DNA from: Acetobacter lovaniensis
Lineage (GTDB): Bacteria; Pseudomonadota; Alphaproteobacteria; Acetobacterales; Acetobacteraceae
Direction: 5' to 3'
Length of the DNA: 64,000 bases
NCBI RefSeq assembly: GCF_014207635.1
Contig: NZ_JACHIE010000007.1
Coordinates: 1-64,000 of the forward strand
The position numbers were made by a program, and so were the translations under genes. The notes below the pieces were generated by a model, which worked only from the letters and a program-made list of their open reading frames with translations, searched no databases and had not been told where the DNA came from. This document shows positions 17,616 through 25,884 of this stretch, piece by piece; within the stretch, counting starts at the first letter, position 1, and every line of letters starts with the position of its first letter.

Positions 17616-18377
17616 ATGGATCCGGAAAACACATCAGGAAATTTTGCAGGCAAAGTCGCGATTGTTACCGGCGCTGCAAGCGGGATCGGTCGCGCAACTG
17701 TGGAACTACTTCATGCGCGTGGGGCATCGGTTATTGCGGAAGACCACGATCCCAGTGTCAGCACTCTGGCCCGGCCTGGCATCGTCCCGCTCGTCGGGGA
17801 CGTGACAGAAGAAGGCGCTGCCCGACTGGCCGTGGCAACGGCGGTCGAGAAGTTCGGTCAGCTGGATATTCTCGTAAATAATGCGGGCATCATCATCAAC
17901 AAACTGGTGGTGCACATGACTCTTGAGGACTGGGACCGCATCTTCGCCGTCAATATCAGGGGCGTATTCCTGCACTCACGTGAGGCGATGCGTGCGATGA
18001 TCCCGAACGGTAGCGGAGCTATCGTCAATGTCGGCTCCTATGCCTGCTTTCAGACATTTCCATCGATCGCAGCTTATGCCGCATCAAAAGGGGCTCTCGC
18101 ACAGTTCACCCGGACCCTTGCAGTGGAAGCAATCGGTCATGGGATCCGGGTGAATGCCGTGGGCGCTGGAGATACCGTGACCAATATTCTCAACCATATT
18201 CATGCAGACGGCCAAGCAGCCCTTGCAGACTATGGCAAACACGCCCCCATCGGACGTGCGGCTCAGCCAGAGGAGATCGCAAGGGTAATAGCCTTTCTCG
18301 CATCTGACGAGGCCAGCTTCATGGTCGGGGCAATCACAATGGCCGATGGTGGGAAAAGCGTAGTTCTTCCCGCCTGA
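17616..18377 (+). CDS. Short-chain dehydrogenase/reductase
   Basis: A 253-residue classical SDR. The cofactor motif TGAASGIG follows VAIVTG at the N-terminus, NNAG is in the middle, and the catalytic YAASK is near residue 150. AGGAGG seven bases before the ATG fixes the start. Such enzymes oxidise or reduce alcohols and ketones with NAD(P). The specificity is unknown; it follows a LysR gene by 100 bp. Confidence 0.88.
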   Translation: MDPENTSGNFAGKVAIVTGAASGIGRATVELLHARGASVIAEDHDPSVSTLARPGIVPLVGDVTEEGAARLAVATAVEKFGQLDILVNNAGIIINKLVVHMTLEDWDRIFAVNIRGVFLHSREAMRAMIPNGSGAIVNVGSYACFQTFPSIAAYAASKGALAQFTRTLAVEAIGHGIRVNAVGAGDTVTNILNHIHADGQAALADYGKHAPIGRAAQPEEIARVIAFLASDEASFMVGAITMADGGKSVVLPA

Positions 18378-18669
18378 TCAGATCATTTCCACTCTCTCGC
18401 TGCTCGTCATGGCCAGGTCTGCTTTGCGGAACGGGCTATGACCGAGCGGATGACGGGGATGAGGCGACTGCAGTCTGTCCGCTATGTTTCCATTAAGACG
18501 ATAGGTAGTTGTGGGGCTGAATGGAACGTCGTCTGTAAGGTGAAATACTGACTCAGTCGACATTCATGTGCGCGTTTTTCACCATCATTCCCGTCTTGCT
18601 AACGGGCTTTTTGCGCGCCATATTCCTTGCATCGTCCGACACTGCTTATCAGATACGGAGGATTCCAAA

Positions 18670-19245
18670 ATGCATTTTTCGCGGATGATTCACGCTGGCG
18701 CTGTTGTCGCCACATTGGCTTTCGGGGTGGCTGCCATGCCAGCGCAAGCACAGGGTAATTTGCACGTCATTGATGCGCAAGGGCATCAGGTTGGCATTCT
18801 GGTGCCAGTCCAGAATATTCCCGCCACCCCCTCGATATCCGATATCGCGATGTTTGACGCCCTTGATCGCATGATGACACACGATATCGCTGTCATGGAG
18901 GCTGCCGACCGGGAACTGACAGCACGACTGGTCAGCACGTTACGCGCCGTTCCGGCTATTGAGCACGGGCTGCCGAAGCAGGTCATGTCCGAGCAGCGTG
19001 TCGAAGCTGTCAGTATCGGTGGGCCCAGCGCATCCTGTACGCAGACAATTATGATGACCTCGAACGGTCAGTCGGCGCCGATCGTTTATGTGTCGAGCAC
19101 CGGAGGCAAGGCCTGCTCGACGCTTGTATCATCACTGACCGTTGGAAAGCCCGAGAGTCAAAAGCCTGAGGCCATGACCTTGACCCCCGCCGTGGATACG
19201 CGGAAGGTAGGTTCCGTGAACGAGCATGCCGGGAGTGTCCTGTAA
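18670..19245 (+). CDS. Exported protein of unknown function
   Basis: A 191-residue protein with a signal peptide (core AVVATLAFGVAAM, cleavage near AQA), probably periplasmic. GGAGG precedes the chosen ATG; a longer upstream frame has no signal. The mature part has two Cys (SASCTQTIMM, GKACSTLVSS). No recognised domain. It follows 290 bp with no gene and precedes the PsiE-like gene. Confidence 0.65.
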   Translation: MHFSRMIHAGAVVATLAFGVAAMPAQAQGNLHVIDAQGHQVGILVPVQNIPATPSISDIAMFDALDRMMTHDIAVMEAADRELTARLVSTLRAVPAIEHGLPKQVMSEQRVEAVSIGGPSASCTQTIMMTSNGQSAPIVYVSSTGGKACSTLVSSLTVGKPESQKPEAMTLTPAVDTRKVGSVNEHAGSVL

Positions 19246-19404
19246 AAAGCAGTCCCTTCCCGCAGGAACGAAGCGATGCTGTTCAAACGGACGGTGAACG
19301 CTTTTGATCTGTGTCGTGTCCTGCATGGCGATACGCTCCGTTGTGGGAAAGCCCAACAGAAGGCGTGAAACAGTATAATTCAGTTATTGGATGGGAAAAC
19401 GGTT

Positions 19405-19962
19405 ATGGATGATATTTCTCTGAAACGTTCCTGGCACAGCAGGGACTGGTCCCGCCTCATCAGACTGTTCAGCGGCCTGACATTCTATGAGCGCTTTGAA
19501 CAGGCGATCATCTTGACCCTGATCGCGCTCATTATGCTGGTCAGCGCCGTTGCGACGATGCATCTGATCCGGGCGGTCTGGCATCTGGTTGTCGACGTCG
19601 GGGTCGATCCTATCAACCAGACAGTTTTTCAGACGATTTTCGGTGCGATCTTTACTGTCATCATCGCCCTTGAATTCAAGCATTCCTTGTTGGTCGTTCT
19701 TGCCCAACATGAGAACGTCATCCGGGTGCGGACCATAGTTCTGATCGCCCTGTTAGCGATTGCCCGCAAATTCATCCTGCTGGATCTGCATGAGTTAACC
19801 GCCGCAGAATTGTTCGCTCTTTCAGCCGCTGTTCTGGCTCTGGGTATCGTCTACTGGTTGGTTCGCGATCAGGATGCACGCGTCGCGCGAGATGCCCGGG
19901 AACAGGCACGTCTCGAAGACACTGCCCTGTCCTGCCGCAAGGCTAAATATCCCTCGGCCTGA
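19405..19962 (+). CDS. PsiE-like inner-membrane protein
   Basis: A 185-residue protein of the phosphate-starvation-inducible PsiE type. Four hydrophobic segments are visible (AIILTLIALIMLVSAVA, TIFGAIFTVIIALEF, RTIVLIALLAIARKFILLD, ELFALSAAVLALGIVYWLV), and FERFEQAI plus IARKFILLD match the family. The role is poorly known; members occur in stress-related clusters of acetic-acid-bacterium plasmids and islands (from memory). The ATG at 19405 is preferred to a TTG six codons upstream. Confidence 0.75.
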   Translation: MDDISLKRSWHSRDWSRLIRLFSGLTFYERFEQAIILTLIALIMLVSAVATMHLIRAVWHLVVDVGVDPINQTVFQTIFGAIFTVIIALEFKHSLLVVLAQHENVIRVRTIVLIALLAIARKFILLDLHELTAAELFALSAAVLALGIVYWLVRDQDARVARDAREQARLEDTALSCRKAKYPSA

Positions 19963-20015
19963 ACTGTCAAGGAGAAGGCGGCACGAGAAAGTGCCACCTT
20001 CTCCTAAGGTTCATA

Positions 20016-20372
20016 TTACATGACGTGCGACGAAGGCGTATTCTTTGTTGTCTCCTGGCCTGATCGGCTCAGATGCTCTGTGTCGATCGCCCGGAAGGGC
20101 GGGATGGGCTGTCCGGGATAATAAACCGGCCCATTATAGTTCTGATCCAACTGGCTTTCATTCAGCCGGTCAATCAGCATATCGCCTGTGCCGTCCACAT
20201 AACGAGTGCGCGGCTCGCTTTTTTGCGTTGCAGAAGTCGACGGTGCCGTTCTTGCATCGAATGATGTCTGGGTCTTCCGGGTAACACCATCAGCATATGC
20301 ACCCGATTGGCACAGCAGAGGCGCAATCAGGGCCAGGCACGACAAAACTCCTCTCATTCTTTTCATGCTCAT
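20016..20372 (-). CDS. Small exported protein
   Basis: A 118-residue protein with a signal peptide (GVLSCLALIAPLLCQSGAYA). The mature part is short, polar and rich in Ser, Thr and Pro, containing TRYVDGTGDMLIDRLNESQLDQNYNGPVYYPG. No family is recognised. It is convergent with the PsiE-like gene and downstream of the small heat-shock gene on the same strand. Confidence 0.6.
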   Translation of the reverse strand: MSMKRMRGVLSCLALIAPLLCQSGAYADGVTRKTQTSFDARTAPSTSATQKSEPRTRYVDGTGDMLIDRLNESQLDQNYNGPVYYPGQPIPPFRAIDTEHLSRSGQETTKNTPSSHVM

Positions 20373-20431
20373 GATCTTTCGAGACTTCCCCTGGTCGTTC
20401 AGCCGACCGGGGAAGAGTTTTTGTCACGCCA

Positions 20432-20920
20432 TCAGGCAGCCTCTTTCTGCGCCTCAATCTGAGGCACAACTTGCCCTGCAGGCGTCGTGGACGACGTGAT
20501 TGCGATACGGCGCGGTTTCAGCGCTTCCGGTATCTCACGCCTCAGGGTGATGGACAGGAGCCCGTTCTCGAAGCGGGCGTCGGTGACTTTCATATGCTCG
20601 GCCAGAGCGAAGCGACATTCGAACTCTCTGCCTGCAATGCCGCGATGGAGATACTCGATCGCGTCTTGAGGCTCGGGCGCCTTTCGCCCTGTCACGACCA
20701 GAGTATTACGCTCCTGCGTGATCGTAAGGTCATTCTCGGCAAGACCGGCAACTGCCATGTCGATCCGGTAATCATCCTCACCGGTCTTGAGGATGTCGTA
20801 AGGCGGCCAATTATCGACCGTCGGAATCCGGTTGGCGAGATCAAGAGCGTTCAGCATTCTGTCAAAGCCGATGCTTGAACGGAACAGGGGTGCAAAGTCA
20901 ACAGTGGCTCTCATAGCCAT
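20432..20920 (-). CDS. Small heat-shock protein (Hsp20/IbpA family)
   Basis: A 162-residue alpha-crystallin-type chaperone. The beta-sandwich core is visible (YRIDMAVAGLAENDLTITQERNTLVVTG), with the hallmark ARFENGLLSITLRREIP near the C-terminus. It would hold unfolded proteins as oligomers in the cytoplasm. The start at 20920 is set by AAAGGAG; the frame extends further without a signal. Copies on mobile elements are common in acetic acid bacteria and fit heat or acid stress. Confidence 0.9.
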   Translation of the reverse strand: MAMRATVDFAPLFRSSIGFDRMLNALDLANRIPTVDNWPPYDILKTGEDDYRIDMAVAGLAENDLTITQERNTLVVTGRKAPEPQDAIEYLHRGIAGREFECRFALAEHMKVTDARFENGLLSITLRREIPEALKPRRIAITSSTTPAGQVVPQIEAQKEAA

Positions 20921-21239
20921 ATTCTCCTTTGAGCAACATGGACACAAGATTAATGCAGCTTCTGACTGCACGCCGACCCCTTTCGGCAGCCAGCAATCTG
21001 TATCTGGATTTCCCTTCAGAGTCTTCAAGAGGCGAAAATGAAAATAACACTGTAATCCCGACTCTCCCTATATCGTGGATCTGAAATACTGCGGCTTAGA
21101 GAAGAAACGTTGGAAGAACGACGTCTGCTCTCCGAAAACTTATGTAGGCCTTAAAATGTCGATAGAGAGGGCGATTGCCGCCTGTCTGCTGTTGCCATGC
21201 CGAGGAATAAGGGAAGTGGGGAAAGGAAAGGGGCGTGTT
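20921..21239. promoter_or_regulatory. Upstream region of the heat-shock gene, possible sigma-32-like promoter
   Basis: No gene is seen. On the minus strand CTTGAA (21029-21024) and CCAGATA (21007-21001) lie 16 bp apart, weakly resembling the RpoH pattern CTTGAA / CCCCAT. They sit about 80 bp before the small heat-shock gene, a reasonable distance; the match is suggestive only. Confidence 0.3.
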
Positions 21240-22130
21240 TCAGGCACGGGCTGAGAAACGATCCCATGCGGTAATTTCACGGGTGAGCAGGGCGACCTCA
21301 CGAAGATAGATTTCTGTTTTCAGGAAATGCTGTTCGTCTTCTTTTTGCGCCTGCGGCACTTCGGTAAACCACGCTTTGGGGCGACCATCTGTGCCGTCAT
21401 TCCAGCGGTAGCCACGCGCCTTGAGCTTATCTTTAAGGTCAAAGGGGGCATTCTCCGCCCAGATCTGCCAGCGGGGTTGCCGCGCTTCCTGAAGCAGGAC
21501 GGAGAGGGCTGGGGTCTGTGTTTTAGGCAGACATGTGCTGAGTAAGGTAACACCAGCCAGACAATCATCAGCGGTCCGGTGTCCCTCAAAAAACCACCCG
21601 GCCTGCATGACGAGATAACCAAGGCTGCGCCCTTCATAGCCTTCTGCCTGCCAGGGCACATCTTCCATGGAACAGGCCCAGGGCAGTGTTGAAAATCCCT
21701 CCCAGAAGCGTTCGGCAAATAGCCTGTCAAAGCGGGCGTTATGGGCGACGATGAGGGCTGCCTGGGCCGCGAACTGGGCGACCTCTTCAGGGGCGATGGT
21801 TTTACCTGCAACCATCTCCTGTGTGATGCCGGTAAGGGCTGTAATGTCGGAAGGGATGGGGTGGGAAGGCTCTCTCAGACGATTGAAGGGCGGTAAGGTG
21901 CCGAGAACGCGCCCATCCAGCGTATAGACAAAGGGCACCATCCCGAATTCGATGATTTCATGACAGGCCGGGTCGAGGCCGGTGGTTTCAAGATCCAGAA
22001 AAAGGCCCACACGGGTCTGGTCGCGCGGTACGTGCGTCTCAAGCGGAAGGGGCGCGATACGACGTAAAACCCGGTAAGCACCTGTGGCTTCCAAGGTGCG
22101 TGCCTGATCTTCCAGCGAGGTGTGTTGCAC
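21240..22130 (-). CDS. DnaQ-like 3'-5' exonuclease
   Basis: A 296-residue DEDDh-type exonuclease. Exo I is FLDLETTGLD (Asp46, Glu48), Exo II lies in IVAHNARFDR and Exo III in HRTADDC. The C-terminal 90 residues (PFDLKDKLKARGYRWNDGTDGRPKAWF) form a separate domain often found with such exonucleases and of unclear role. It would degrade single-stranded DNA or RNA ends. It is on a mobile element and not near polymerase genes, so it is probably an accessory nuclease and not the replicative proofreading subunit. Confidence 0.85.
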   Translation of the reverse strand: MQHTSLEDQARTLEATGAYRVLRRIAPLPLETHVPRDQTRVGLFLDLETTGLDPACHEIIEFGMVPFVYTLDGRVLGTLPPFNRLREPSHPIPSDITALTGITQEMVAGKTIAPEEVAQFAAQAALIVAHNARFDRLFAERFWEGFSTLPWACSMEDVPWQAEGYEGRSLGYLVMQAGWFFEGHRTADDCLAGVTLLSTCLPKTQTPALSVLLQEARQPRWQIWAENAPFDLKDKLKARGYRWNDGTDGRPKAWFTEVPQAQKEDEQHFLKTEIYLREVALLTREITAWDRFSARA

Positions 22131-22212
22131 AGAAGCGCTCCCTTAACGCCTGGTGTGATAAACAGGGGGCAATCCGTTACAGGCTGTGACAGCATTAGAA
22201 GGAGGAAGTCTC

Positions 22213-22545
22213 ATGCGCAAAGCCGGTTTTATGTTGATGATAGCCCTTGGTCTTTTAGGGCCGGTTTGTGGTTTTGCCCAGTCATCGGGGGACTGGCTGC
22301 CGCAGTCGGGTGTGAAATCCCCCTATAGTCCGTTGGCGGTTCCCACGACGTTGAAACCACTTGCGTTGTCTTTGACCGAGTTATTGAACAAGGGTTTCAA
22401 GGTCATCAGCGCGACGGATTATTCTGGGCAAGGGGTTCTTTTAACAGTAGAGGGGCGTAAGCAAACTGTGTTGTGTGTGTTAACCGCACCCAATCTCCAG
22501 ACAGATCAGAACGTGCCGACTTCACGCTGTTGGGCTTTGAATTAA
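22213..22545 (+). CDS. Small exported protein
   Basis: A 110-residue protein with a signal peptide (AGFMLMIALGLLGPVCGFAQ) and a strong GGAGGA before the ATG. The mature domain is about 85 residues with two Cys (TVLCVLTA, TSRCWALN) likely to form a disulphide. No family is recognised. It is divergent from the exonuclease and lies just before the palindrome array. Confidence 0.6.
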   Translation: MRKAGFMLMIALGLLGPVCGFAQSSGDWLPQSGVKSPYSPLAVPTTLKPLALSLTELLNKGFKVISATDYSGQGVLLTVEGRKQTVLCVLTAPNLQTDQNVPTSRCWALN

Positions 22546-22961
22546 GGGACTGATTTAACGTCATAAATTGATTGGGAAGAGGTGTCCGGTTGGGCAACAG
22601 CGCATCTTTTTGCGGACACTGTGAGGGGCGTTTTATGCGACCATTGGTCGCCTAGGTTTCCTCTCAAAGCGACCAATGGTCGCATTTGAGGGTTTGGCCA
22701 TGCGACCAAGGGTCGTTGATGAAGGGAGGATGGTGCGACCGTTGGTCGCCTGGGTTTCCTTCCAAAGCGACCAATGGTCGCACTTGAGGGTTTGACCATG
22801 CGACCAATGGTCGTTGATGAAGGGAGGGTGATGCGACCGTTGGTCGCCTAGGTTTCCTTTCAAAGCGACCAATGGTCGCATGGCGAGAAAGGGCTGGTGA
22901 TAAGAAACAGCACCAGTGTCCTTCATCCGGTCCCTAAAGCCAGCGCAGGCCGGCTAGGTGT
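22546..22961. other. Gene-free region holding the palindrome array
   Basis: Between a small exported-protein gene and the integrase stop. The only content seen is the array at 22638-22878 with short flanks. Two minus-strand frames cross the array, but the repeat period (98 bp) is not a multiple of three and they lack start signals. Confidence 0.6.
22638..22878. repeat. Phased array of eight CGACC-N3-GGTCG palindromes
   Basis: Eight 13-bp sites, each CGACC, three bases, GGTCG, begin at 22638, 22670, 22703, 22736, 22768, 22801, 22834 and 22866. Spacing is 32 or 33 bp throughout, close to three helical turns, so all sites would face the same side. The spacers also recur, giving a 98-bp three-site superunit present about 2.7 times. 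This looks like a multi-site protein-binding array (centromere, iteron or regulator); the binding protein is unknown. Confidence 0.85.
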
Positions 22962-24557
22962 TCACCAGTTTGCAATGTCATCGGGATAGGTAATGGCCTC
23001 CACAACCCGCTGGAGATTTTGCAGATAAATAGCCGATGTGTATTGGGTCGTGCCCTGACTTTTATGAGTGGCTTCATGGCCTAACAGGTCATCAATCCAA
23101 AGCTCTCGAATGTGATTGTCCTGATTTCTGAGCACGGTTGAAACCAGATGGCGGAAGGAGTGAAAGGTGACCTGCGTTGGCAGGTTCAGGCGCCGTTTAT
23201 GTTTGGAAAAGATCAGTTCAAAATTGGCGCCCCGCACCCCGAAATTGGAGATAGGCAGTTCGCTGAAGAAATAGGGGCCGGCGTTTCTGAATTCCTCAAG
23301 GATCCCTTTTTCCAGAAGTTTGCTGTGAATGGGCACGATACGGGTGCCAGCCGATGTCTTGGGAGACCATTCCCGAATTTTGCCGTCGATCTCAACCGTA
23401 TGGGGCCGGATGTGGAAACAGGGAATACCGTTCAGGACTTCGATATCCTCATTCCTCAGATTGCAGATCTCGCCCAGACGCATGCCGGTATAAAGAGCAA
23501 TGCGCACAATGCCCCGATAGGTGCGTTCGGGGAAAACACGTCCCAGCCATTTTGACGTCAGGAGTGTTCTCAGTTCGTCTTCTGACCAGGCCCGGCGATT
23601 GGTCTTTTGTGTTAAATCGAAAGACCAGTTGGCCCAAGGGTTTTTGGGGGCGAGGTCTCGTAAAACTAATGCATTCCATATTGGGGACATGCGCGAGAAA
23701 TGATTTTTGACGGTCTTGCCGGAGACGAGTTCCGCTCCATCTTCCTCCGCCTCTCTGACAGCGTCTCGAAGGGGGAGGGTGATCTTTCCTTTACCATGGG
23801 TGGTCGGCAGGCCAGACAGCAGGTCGTAAAATTCTCCAACAATGTCGCCTGTGATCTGATGAACCGGGATATCCCCGAAGGCTTCGGTGAAGAGGGCTAC
23901 GGTCTTGCCAGTTCCCTTGATAGTGCCAGCACTTTTGGATGGCACTGAGAAGACAAATTTGTCCGCCGCCGTCGACAGTTTCATGCTGCGCGGTTGTTTG
24001 GACGAGGATTTCTGCCCATCGGTTTTGTCTTCATTGTGAGGCAGGTGGGTCTGGATCAAGTTACAGAACGTGGTGATCTGGTTTTGTAAGCCCTGTTTTT
24101 CGGTGACAGACCAGATTTCTCGTTTTTCGAGGGTGTGCCTGAGTTGTCCCAGTCCCTTCAGAAGGCCTTCCATGTGAGGCAGGACCGTATTGAGGAAGGT
24201 GGACTGCTTGGTGACCAGATCGGCTTTTTCAATGAGATGCTGGGCGCGCTCGGCTTCGAGCACTTTCTCGGCACTCTCTTCCTGAGCCTTCAGAGCGGCC
24301 TCGTAGCTTTGGATCAGGTCGCGATAGAGGGCCAGAAGGTCGTCTTTGGTGGGGTGTTGCATCTTGCCTGCTCTGAAAAGCTGTCCCGTCCTGGCATACA
24401 GGGCGGCTGCACGTTCACGGGCGACCAGTTTATCAGAGGTATGGAGGACAAGGGAAATCTCGGTCTTGCCCAACAGGGGACGGAGCAGTGCCGGGACGAT
24501 GCGGCGGAAGTGATAACGAGGCTGTCCTGTGCGTCGGGACGGGATGGCGCGGAGCAT
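22962..24557 (-). CDS. Tyrosine recombinase (integrase of the left element)
   Basis: A 531-residue phage-type integrase. The C-terminal catalytic domain has the first Arg in YTGMRLGEICNLR, the HSFRH box, the second His in LLGHEATHKSQ and the probable nucleophile in TTQYTS. The N-terminal half is long and partly coiled coil. It starts 63 bp from a copy of the tRNA-Leu 3' end, as expected for an integrase beside its attachment site. It is clearly related to the integrase at 42152-43777 (YHFRR.P..LRPLLG+TEISL at both N-termini). It would integrate and excise the left element. Confidence 0.9.
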   Translation of the reverse strand: MLRAIPSRRTGQPRYHFRRIVPALLRPLLGKTEISLVLHTSDKLVARERAAALYARTGQLFRAGKMQHPTKDDLLALYRDLIQSYEAALKAQEESAEKVLEAERAQHLIEKADLVTKQSTFLNTVLPHMEGLLKGLGQLRHTLEKREIWSVTEKQGLQNQITTFCNLIQTHLPHNEDKTDGQKSSSKQPRSMKLSTAADKFVFSVPSKSAGTIKGTGKTVALFTEAFGDIPVHQITGDIVGEFYDLLSGLPTTHGKGKITLPLRDAVREAEEDGAELVSGKTVKNHFSRMSPIWNALVLRDLAPKNPWANWSFDLTQKTNRRAWSEDELRTLLTSKWLGRVFPERTYRGIVRIALYTGMRLGEICNLRNEDIEVLNGIPCFHIRPHTVEIDGKIREWSPKTSAGTRIVPIHSKLLEKGILEEFRNAGPYFFSELPISNFGVRGANFELIFSKHKRRLNLPTQVTFHSFRHLVSTVLRNQDNHIRELWIDDLLGHEATHKSQGTTQYTSAIYLQNLQRVVEAITYPDDIANW

Positions 24558-24561
24558 GAAG

Positions 24562-24580
24562 TTTTCCCATTATGGGAAAA
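24562..24580. promoter_or_regulatory. Palindrome TTTTCCCATTATGGGAAAA upstream of the left integrase
   Basis: A perfect 9-bp-arm palindrome ending five bases before the integrase ATG. Its core TTCCCATTATGGGAA recurs at the same place before the second integrase. It is probably an operator or arm-type site. Confidence 0.6.
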
Positions 24581-24619
24581 TTCCCTCTCGGACAAAATAC
24601 CTCTGTTTTTCAACAGCTT

Positions 24620-24645
24620 GTGGTGCGAACTGCGGGACTCGAACC
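24620..24645 (-). other. Attachment-site copy from the tRNA-Leu 3' end
   Basis: These 26 bp are identical to 43864-43889, the 3' end (CCA and TPsiC arm) of the complete tRNA-Leu gene, and diverge at the next base. The rest of the tRNA is absent, so this is not a tRNA gene but an att core left by integration. It marks the boundary of the middle island and also lies next to the left integrase. Confidence 0.85.
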
Positions 24646-24858
24646 TTCATAGTCCTGCACAGTCCCGCAGTTAACCTCTTGAAAAGACGAACAAAGTGCT
24701 CTGTCGTCACCTTCGGGGTTGAATTTCTGGTAGGCATTTTGGTTGAACATTATGGGAAGGTCAAGCCGGGCAAGGGGCCGCATTCGCGGTGTTGCGTAGT
24801 GTGGGAATACGGTATGACTACATGAAGGTATGAAGCGTAGCAGAAGGTAAAGAGCAGC

Positions 24859-25260
24859 ATGTTGTATCTCACGCCATTGGAAAGGGCTCTTGACCGTTTG
24901 AAAGAAGGTTGGGTGCGGCATGAGGCTGAACCAACGGATGAGCAGTTACGCGATGGCCTGATACAACGCTTTGAGTTTACCTATGAACTTAGCCACAAAA
25001 CCCTGAAACGGTTTTTGGAACAGAATTCCGCCTCACCAGAAGAATATGACCGGATGGGATTTCCAGACCTTATTCGCTCCGCCAATGAAGCTGGTCTCCT
25101 AAAAGGGTCTTGGGCTGAATGGAGTGTGTATCGGAAGATGCGCAATTTAACGAGCCATACCTATAACGAGATAACGGCACGGCAGGTTGTGGCGGGTATT
25201 CCTGATTTTATAGAAGAGGCTGCATTCTTGTTGCAGGTCTTAAAAGAACGCACCGCATGA
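24859..25260 (+). CDS. HEPN-domain toxin (nucleotidyltransferase substrate-binding type)
   Basis: A 133-residue all-helical HEPN protein. The RX4HXY motif is present at Arg95-His100-Tyr102 (RNLTSHTY). In HEPN/MNT modules this protein is an RNase toxin that its partner silences by adenylylation. Its stop overlaps the partner start by four bases (ATGA). It is the first gene next to the att site, a common place for island-stabilising toxin-antitoxin pairs. Confidence 0.85.
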   Translation: MLYLTPLERALDRLKEGWVRHEAEPTDEQLRDGLIQRFEFTYELSHKTLKRFLEQNSASPEEYDRMGFPDLIRSANEAGLLKGSWAEWSVYRKMRNLTSHTYNEITARQVVAGIPDFIEEAAFLLQVLKERTA

Positions 25261-25580
25261 CATCTGCTTTGGCTCTTTCCTCAAAAGAGAAACTCACAGT
25301 CACAACTCTTCTCAAAGAGTTTGTGCCAGATAAAGAGGTTTGGGTGTTTGGTTCCAGAGCAAAAGGAACTGCCAAGCCATATTCAGATTTGGACCTTGTG
25401 ATTATTGGCGAAGAGCCACTGCCTTTACTGGTGCGCGTCGGTTTGGAAGAGGCTTTTTCTTCATCTCTGCTGCCTTGGAAAGTCGATGTGCTGGACTGGG
25501 CAATAACCGATGACGTTTTTCGTGACCTGATTCAGAAAGACCATATTGTTATTCAAATACCCTTAGAAAATATTTGCTAA
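25257..25580 (+). CDS. MNT-type nucleotidyltransferase antitoxin
   Basis: A 107-residue minimal nucleotidyltransferase with the signature GSRAKG then SDLDL (Gly32, Ser33, Asp44, Asp46) and a third acidic residue probably in KVDVLDW. It would inactivate the HEPN partner by transferring AMP to the Tyr of its motif, as established for characterised HEPN/MNT pairs. Translation is coupled to the toxin gene. Confidence 0.85.
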   Translation: MTSALALSSKEKLTVTTLLKEFVPDKEVWVFGSRAKGTAKPYSDLDLVIIGEEPLPLLVRVGLEEAFSSSLLPWKVDVLDWAITDDVFRDLIQKDHIVIQIPLENIC

Positions 25581-25884
25581 AGACGCGTTCACTGAGGGTT
25601 CCTTTTCTCTGACGTCCCTCGTTTAACAGTCTTCTGAAAATACCTTTTAAAGGTGAGCTGTTGAGAACTCATCAAGAGCTAAAAGGCCTTTTCCAGCACT
25701 AGAGCCTGCCACACAGTGAGGGCATCACATTCCCAGCCCGGTCACTTGCAGAAAAGTTGGTTACCTTAAAGCCAGCCGTGCAAACCAGCGGACACGTTGT
25801 GTCGCGATGGTTTGCAATCTGGTCAGGGGGAAGCGTTGCTTTCCCCCGTGAACCCCCTTTTCTGTGGTGAAGGAGTGCCTTGCC
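25581..25884. promoter_or_regulatory. Intergenic region with oriT-like inverted repeats
   Basis: No gene is seen. Two nested structures lie 40-100 bp before mobC: GCAAACCA (25780-25787) with TGGTTTGC (25808-25815), and GGGGGAAGC (25826-25834) with GCTTTCCCCC (25838-25847, one bulged base). Inverted repeats directly upstream of a mobC-relaxase pair are the usual form of an oriT in mobilisable elements. The nick site cannot be read by eye. Confidence 0.5.

Larger units (their letters stand above)
24558..24858. other. Junction between the two islands
   Basis: About 300 bp with no gene. It holds the integrase palindrome (24562-24580), the 26-bp tRNA-Leu-derived attachment copy (24620-24645) and a half-copy of the palindrome, CATTATGGGAAGGT (24748-24761). 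This is where the left element meets the middle island. Confidence 0.7.

Noticed and set aside
22638-22878. CRISPR array
   Set aside because: Repeats are only 13 bp, palindromic, the spacers themselves recur every 98 bp, and no cas gene is present.
22542-22926. Minus-strand proteins with DHWSH-like repeats across the array
   Set aside because: The 98-bp period shifts the frame at each superunit, start signals are lacking, and the frames only reflect the DNA repeat.
24620-24680. Second tRNA-Leu gene
   Set aside because: Only the 3' 25-26 bases match; the anticodon arm and 5' half are absent, so it is an att remnant.
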